DNA of 64,000 bases, taken from contig NC_135051.1 of assembly GCF_051014685.1 (NCBI RefSeq), positions 8,699,557 to 8,763,556 of the forward strand. The letters are read 5' to 3'. The notes below the pieces were generated by a model that was given only the letters and a program-made list of their open reading frames with translations, ran no database searches and had not been told where the DNA came from. The translations under genes were made by a program, and so were the position numbers. This DNA is from Ptiloglossa arizonensis. Its lineage: Eukaryota > Arthropoda > Insecta > Hymenoptera > Colletidae. Shown here in pieces: positions 62,334 to 64,000 of the stretch (its first letter is position 1; every line of letters begins with the position of its first letter).

Positions 62334-63423
62334 TGGACGCTCATCAGGCGGGCCCACGATTCTCAACTACATACTACACGAGTCAAATCGAAATCGTTCG
62401 AGAGAAGCATAATTGTCTAATTACACGAAAATGTTAGATGATAAAATCTACTTTATTCTTCAATATTTTTTTAAAATTCTATTTACGTTGGATTTTTGAA
62501 TAATAATATTACGCGGACGATAGTACCTGTCGAATGTGCACGATCGATGTAGTACTTTTGAAAAAGATCGTTACAACTGCAACAAAATGTAAATTATAAT
62601 AAATAAAATGCAGAATGCAAGATGTACAAAGTTTTTTCATCTCGTTTATATTTTTATCCCGTGTCGAACAGTTCTTTATTTTATTACGGTACTTTTAGTT
62701 TGAACAGAAGTGAAAAAAAAACGTTCGTATAAACGTACATTAGGAACCGTCTCTATGCGTACCTTATATTGTTTCGTTAAAACCAGAAGCACTTCGTATA
62801 TCGAGATTCCGAGTACATTTCCGTGTTATACTCGCGTTTCCGTTTCGAAACAGGTTTCGATGCGTAGATTCGGTAATTGGATCGGTAAGGGAAGGTTGAT
62901 AAGCACTGTTATAGAGAGAATCTAGCGGACGGTCGTGTCATCAGCCGCGCAATTCAAATCGTGCGCCAAGGCGAGGCAATAAGGACTTGGTCAGCCGGTG
63001 AATGGTTTGATAACAAGCGCTGGAAGGCAGGCACAGGGGAGACGCATATTCCCCGTCGGTTGGCCGACCATTCAGTGACGCGATTCTTCACTGTCCGGCA
63101 CTGATTTCAATTGGTAAATTGATTTGGGACGATGACGAGAGAGACAAAAGAAGAGAGAAAGACGGCTTACATTGGGCGAGAGAGGTTCGGGGACCATAAT
63201 GTGCAGAAGATGACAAAGAAAGAAGCACACACCAGCAGCGTTACCGGGTGTACCGTCACACAGAGCAGAAAACGATGGCGGTGGCAGTAGCAGTGCCTCT
63301 CTTGCGAACCGTTAATAGGTACTGAACGCTGGTTGAATGCTTAATGCACCGTGCTTCTAGGATTAAATTGACCAATCATTTCCCGCGCGGCAAGGAGCGG
63401 CCAATTACAGCGCTCGTTCGACT

Positions 63424-63458
63424 ATATTAAGCCAATCAAGAACAGTTTATCGCTCAGT
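63424..63458 (+). promoter_or_regulatory. Core promoter with TATA-like box and initiator
   Basis: TATATTAA-type element at 63423-63430 and the arthropod initiator TCAGT at 63454-63458, with the A at 63456 about 32 bases downstream, which is the classical spacing. CCAAT motifs lie just upstream (GACCAATC near 63370, GGCCAATT near 63399) and between (GCCAATC at 63431). The transcript would run rightward out of the window. Confidence 0.5.
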
Positions 63459-64000
63459 CGTCGGTCTGCTGTCGTGCCGCGGGTGTCGTGCGCGTGCGTG
63501 CTTTCTTTTCTAACAATTGTAACTCGTGAAACAAACGCACCGCGTGAGAAGAAGAAGAAAAGGAGAGAATGTTTCTCTGTCACACGAGTCACTCGTAACG
63601 ATGTTCGGCGGTCCTGACGATCTCGTTCAGTGATAAGATCGTGTATCCTATCTACCCGCTTTCCAACGCCGCGGATCGTCGCGTACGTTTGAAATCGCTC
63701 GATTCGACCAGACGAACCGCACCATTTGTTAAATTGAAAGGAATTTGTCGCCGATGAGCTGTTCAACGAATAAGAAAGAGGGAAGAACCATACAAAGGCG
63801 CGAGATAAGGACGTGAAAAAGGTTTAACCGGGAATGCGTTTTCCCCGATACGGTCCACGTTTCGTACGTATAAAATTTATTCATTTTCGTAGTGGCGTAC
63901 TGTATTTCGATCTTCCGAGGTCACGTTTCGTGTGATTGTCTGTGACGTTTCTCTTGTCATCGACTTTTCATTGATCGATCGAGTCTCGACTAAGTTTTAT
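63456..64000 (+). other. Probable 5' leader of a gene continuing beyond the window
   Basis: Downstream of the proposed start the first ATGs open only very short ORFs (for example near 63569 and 63600), as expected for a leader with small upstream ORFs. No coding exon is recognised before the window ends. Confidence 0.35.

Larger units (their letters stand above)
58353..63400. other. No supportable gene
   Basis: I read both strands and found no recognisable protein, tRNA or structured RNA. CpG rises again between about 58.4 and 60.4 kb, which produces chance Arg/Ser-rich ORFs. A 54-codon minus-strand open segment near 61027-61191 is discussed as a finding. Simple repeats occur near 61.25 and 61.7 kb. 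Confidence 0.55.

Noticed and set aside
63422..63766. Minus-strand ORF of 114 codons
   Set aside because: It is antisense to the proposed promoter and leader, Arg/Ser/Thr-rich, and has no domain signal.

Overview
The window looks like insect nuclear DNA, most likely from a hymenopteran (bee or other aculeate). The genes are split by short introns with GT-AG borders. The protein matches are to animal families, the best-conserved ones with clear insect character, and the intronic microRNA is of the arthropod miR-929 type. Base composition changes sharply: roughly the first 49 kb is rich in CpG, whereas about 49.1-57.6 kb is AT-rich and poor in CpG. The CpG-rich part contains few stop codons, so long chance ORFs occur on both strands and I treated them as noise.

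Layout. (1) 1-26642: the 3' part of complexin (cpx) on the + strand, in three coding exons separated by very large introns; the N-terminal exon lies outside the window. The 12-kb second intron carries a clear mir-929 hairpin on the same strand. (2) 26643 to about 34.9 kb: gene-free, with homopolymer and AT repeats, best read as a long complexin 3' UTR ending near the AATAAA at 34891. (3) 35243-43380 (+): a secreted heparanase-like (GH79) protein whose catalytic domain runs in frame, through clean splice sites, into about 1,430 residues of charged, cysteine-motif-bearing, convertase-site-rich sequence. (4) 43941-49087 (+): a second large secreted, acidic, disordered protein (about 1,412 aa) with the same style of CxC motifs and dibasic sites. 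I do not recognise its family. (5) 50311-51190 (+): CHMP3/Vps24 (ESCRT-III). (6) 52629-54593 (-): an intronless protein with three THAP zinc fingers and a BESS-like C-terminus. (7) 55110-58156 (+): Vps51 (GARP/EARP tethering complex), complete in ten exons. (8) 58157-64000: no convincing complete gene, but a probable core promoter with TATA and initiator near 63424-63458 pointing right, and a CCAAT/ETS/CRE-like cluster near 62.3 kb.

The genes do not form an operon-like pathway. Complexin controls synaptic vesicle fusion, CHMP3 and Vps51 are housekeeping trafficking factors, and the two central genes encode secreted proteins. The central pair is the most unusual part: a heparanase domain with altered active-site surroundings fused to a giant processed-precursor-like tail, next to a similar-looking secreted precursor.
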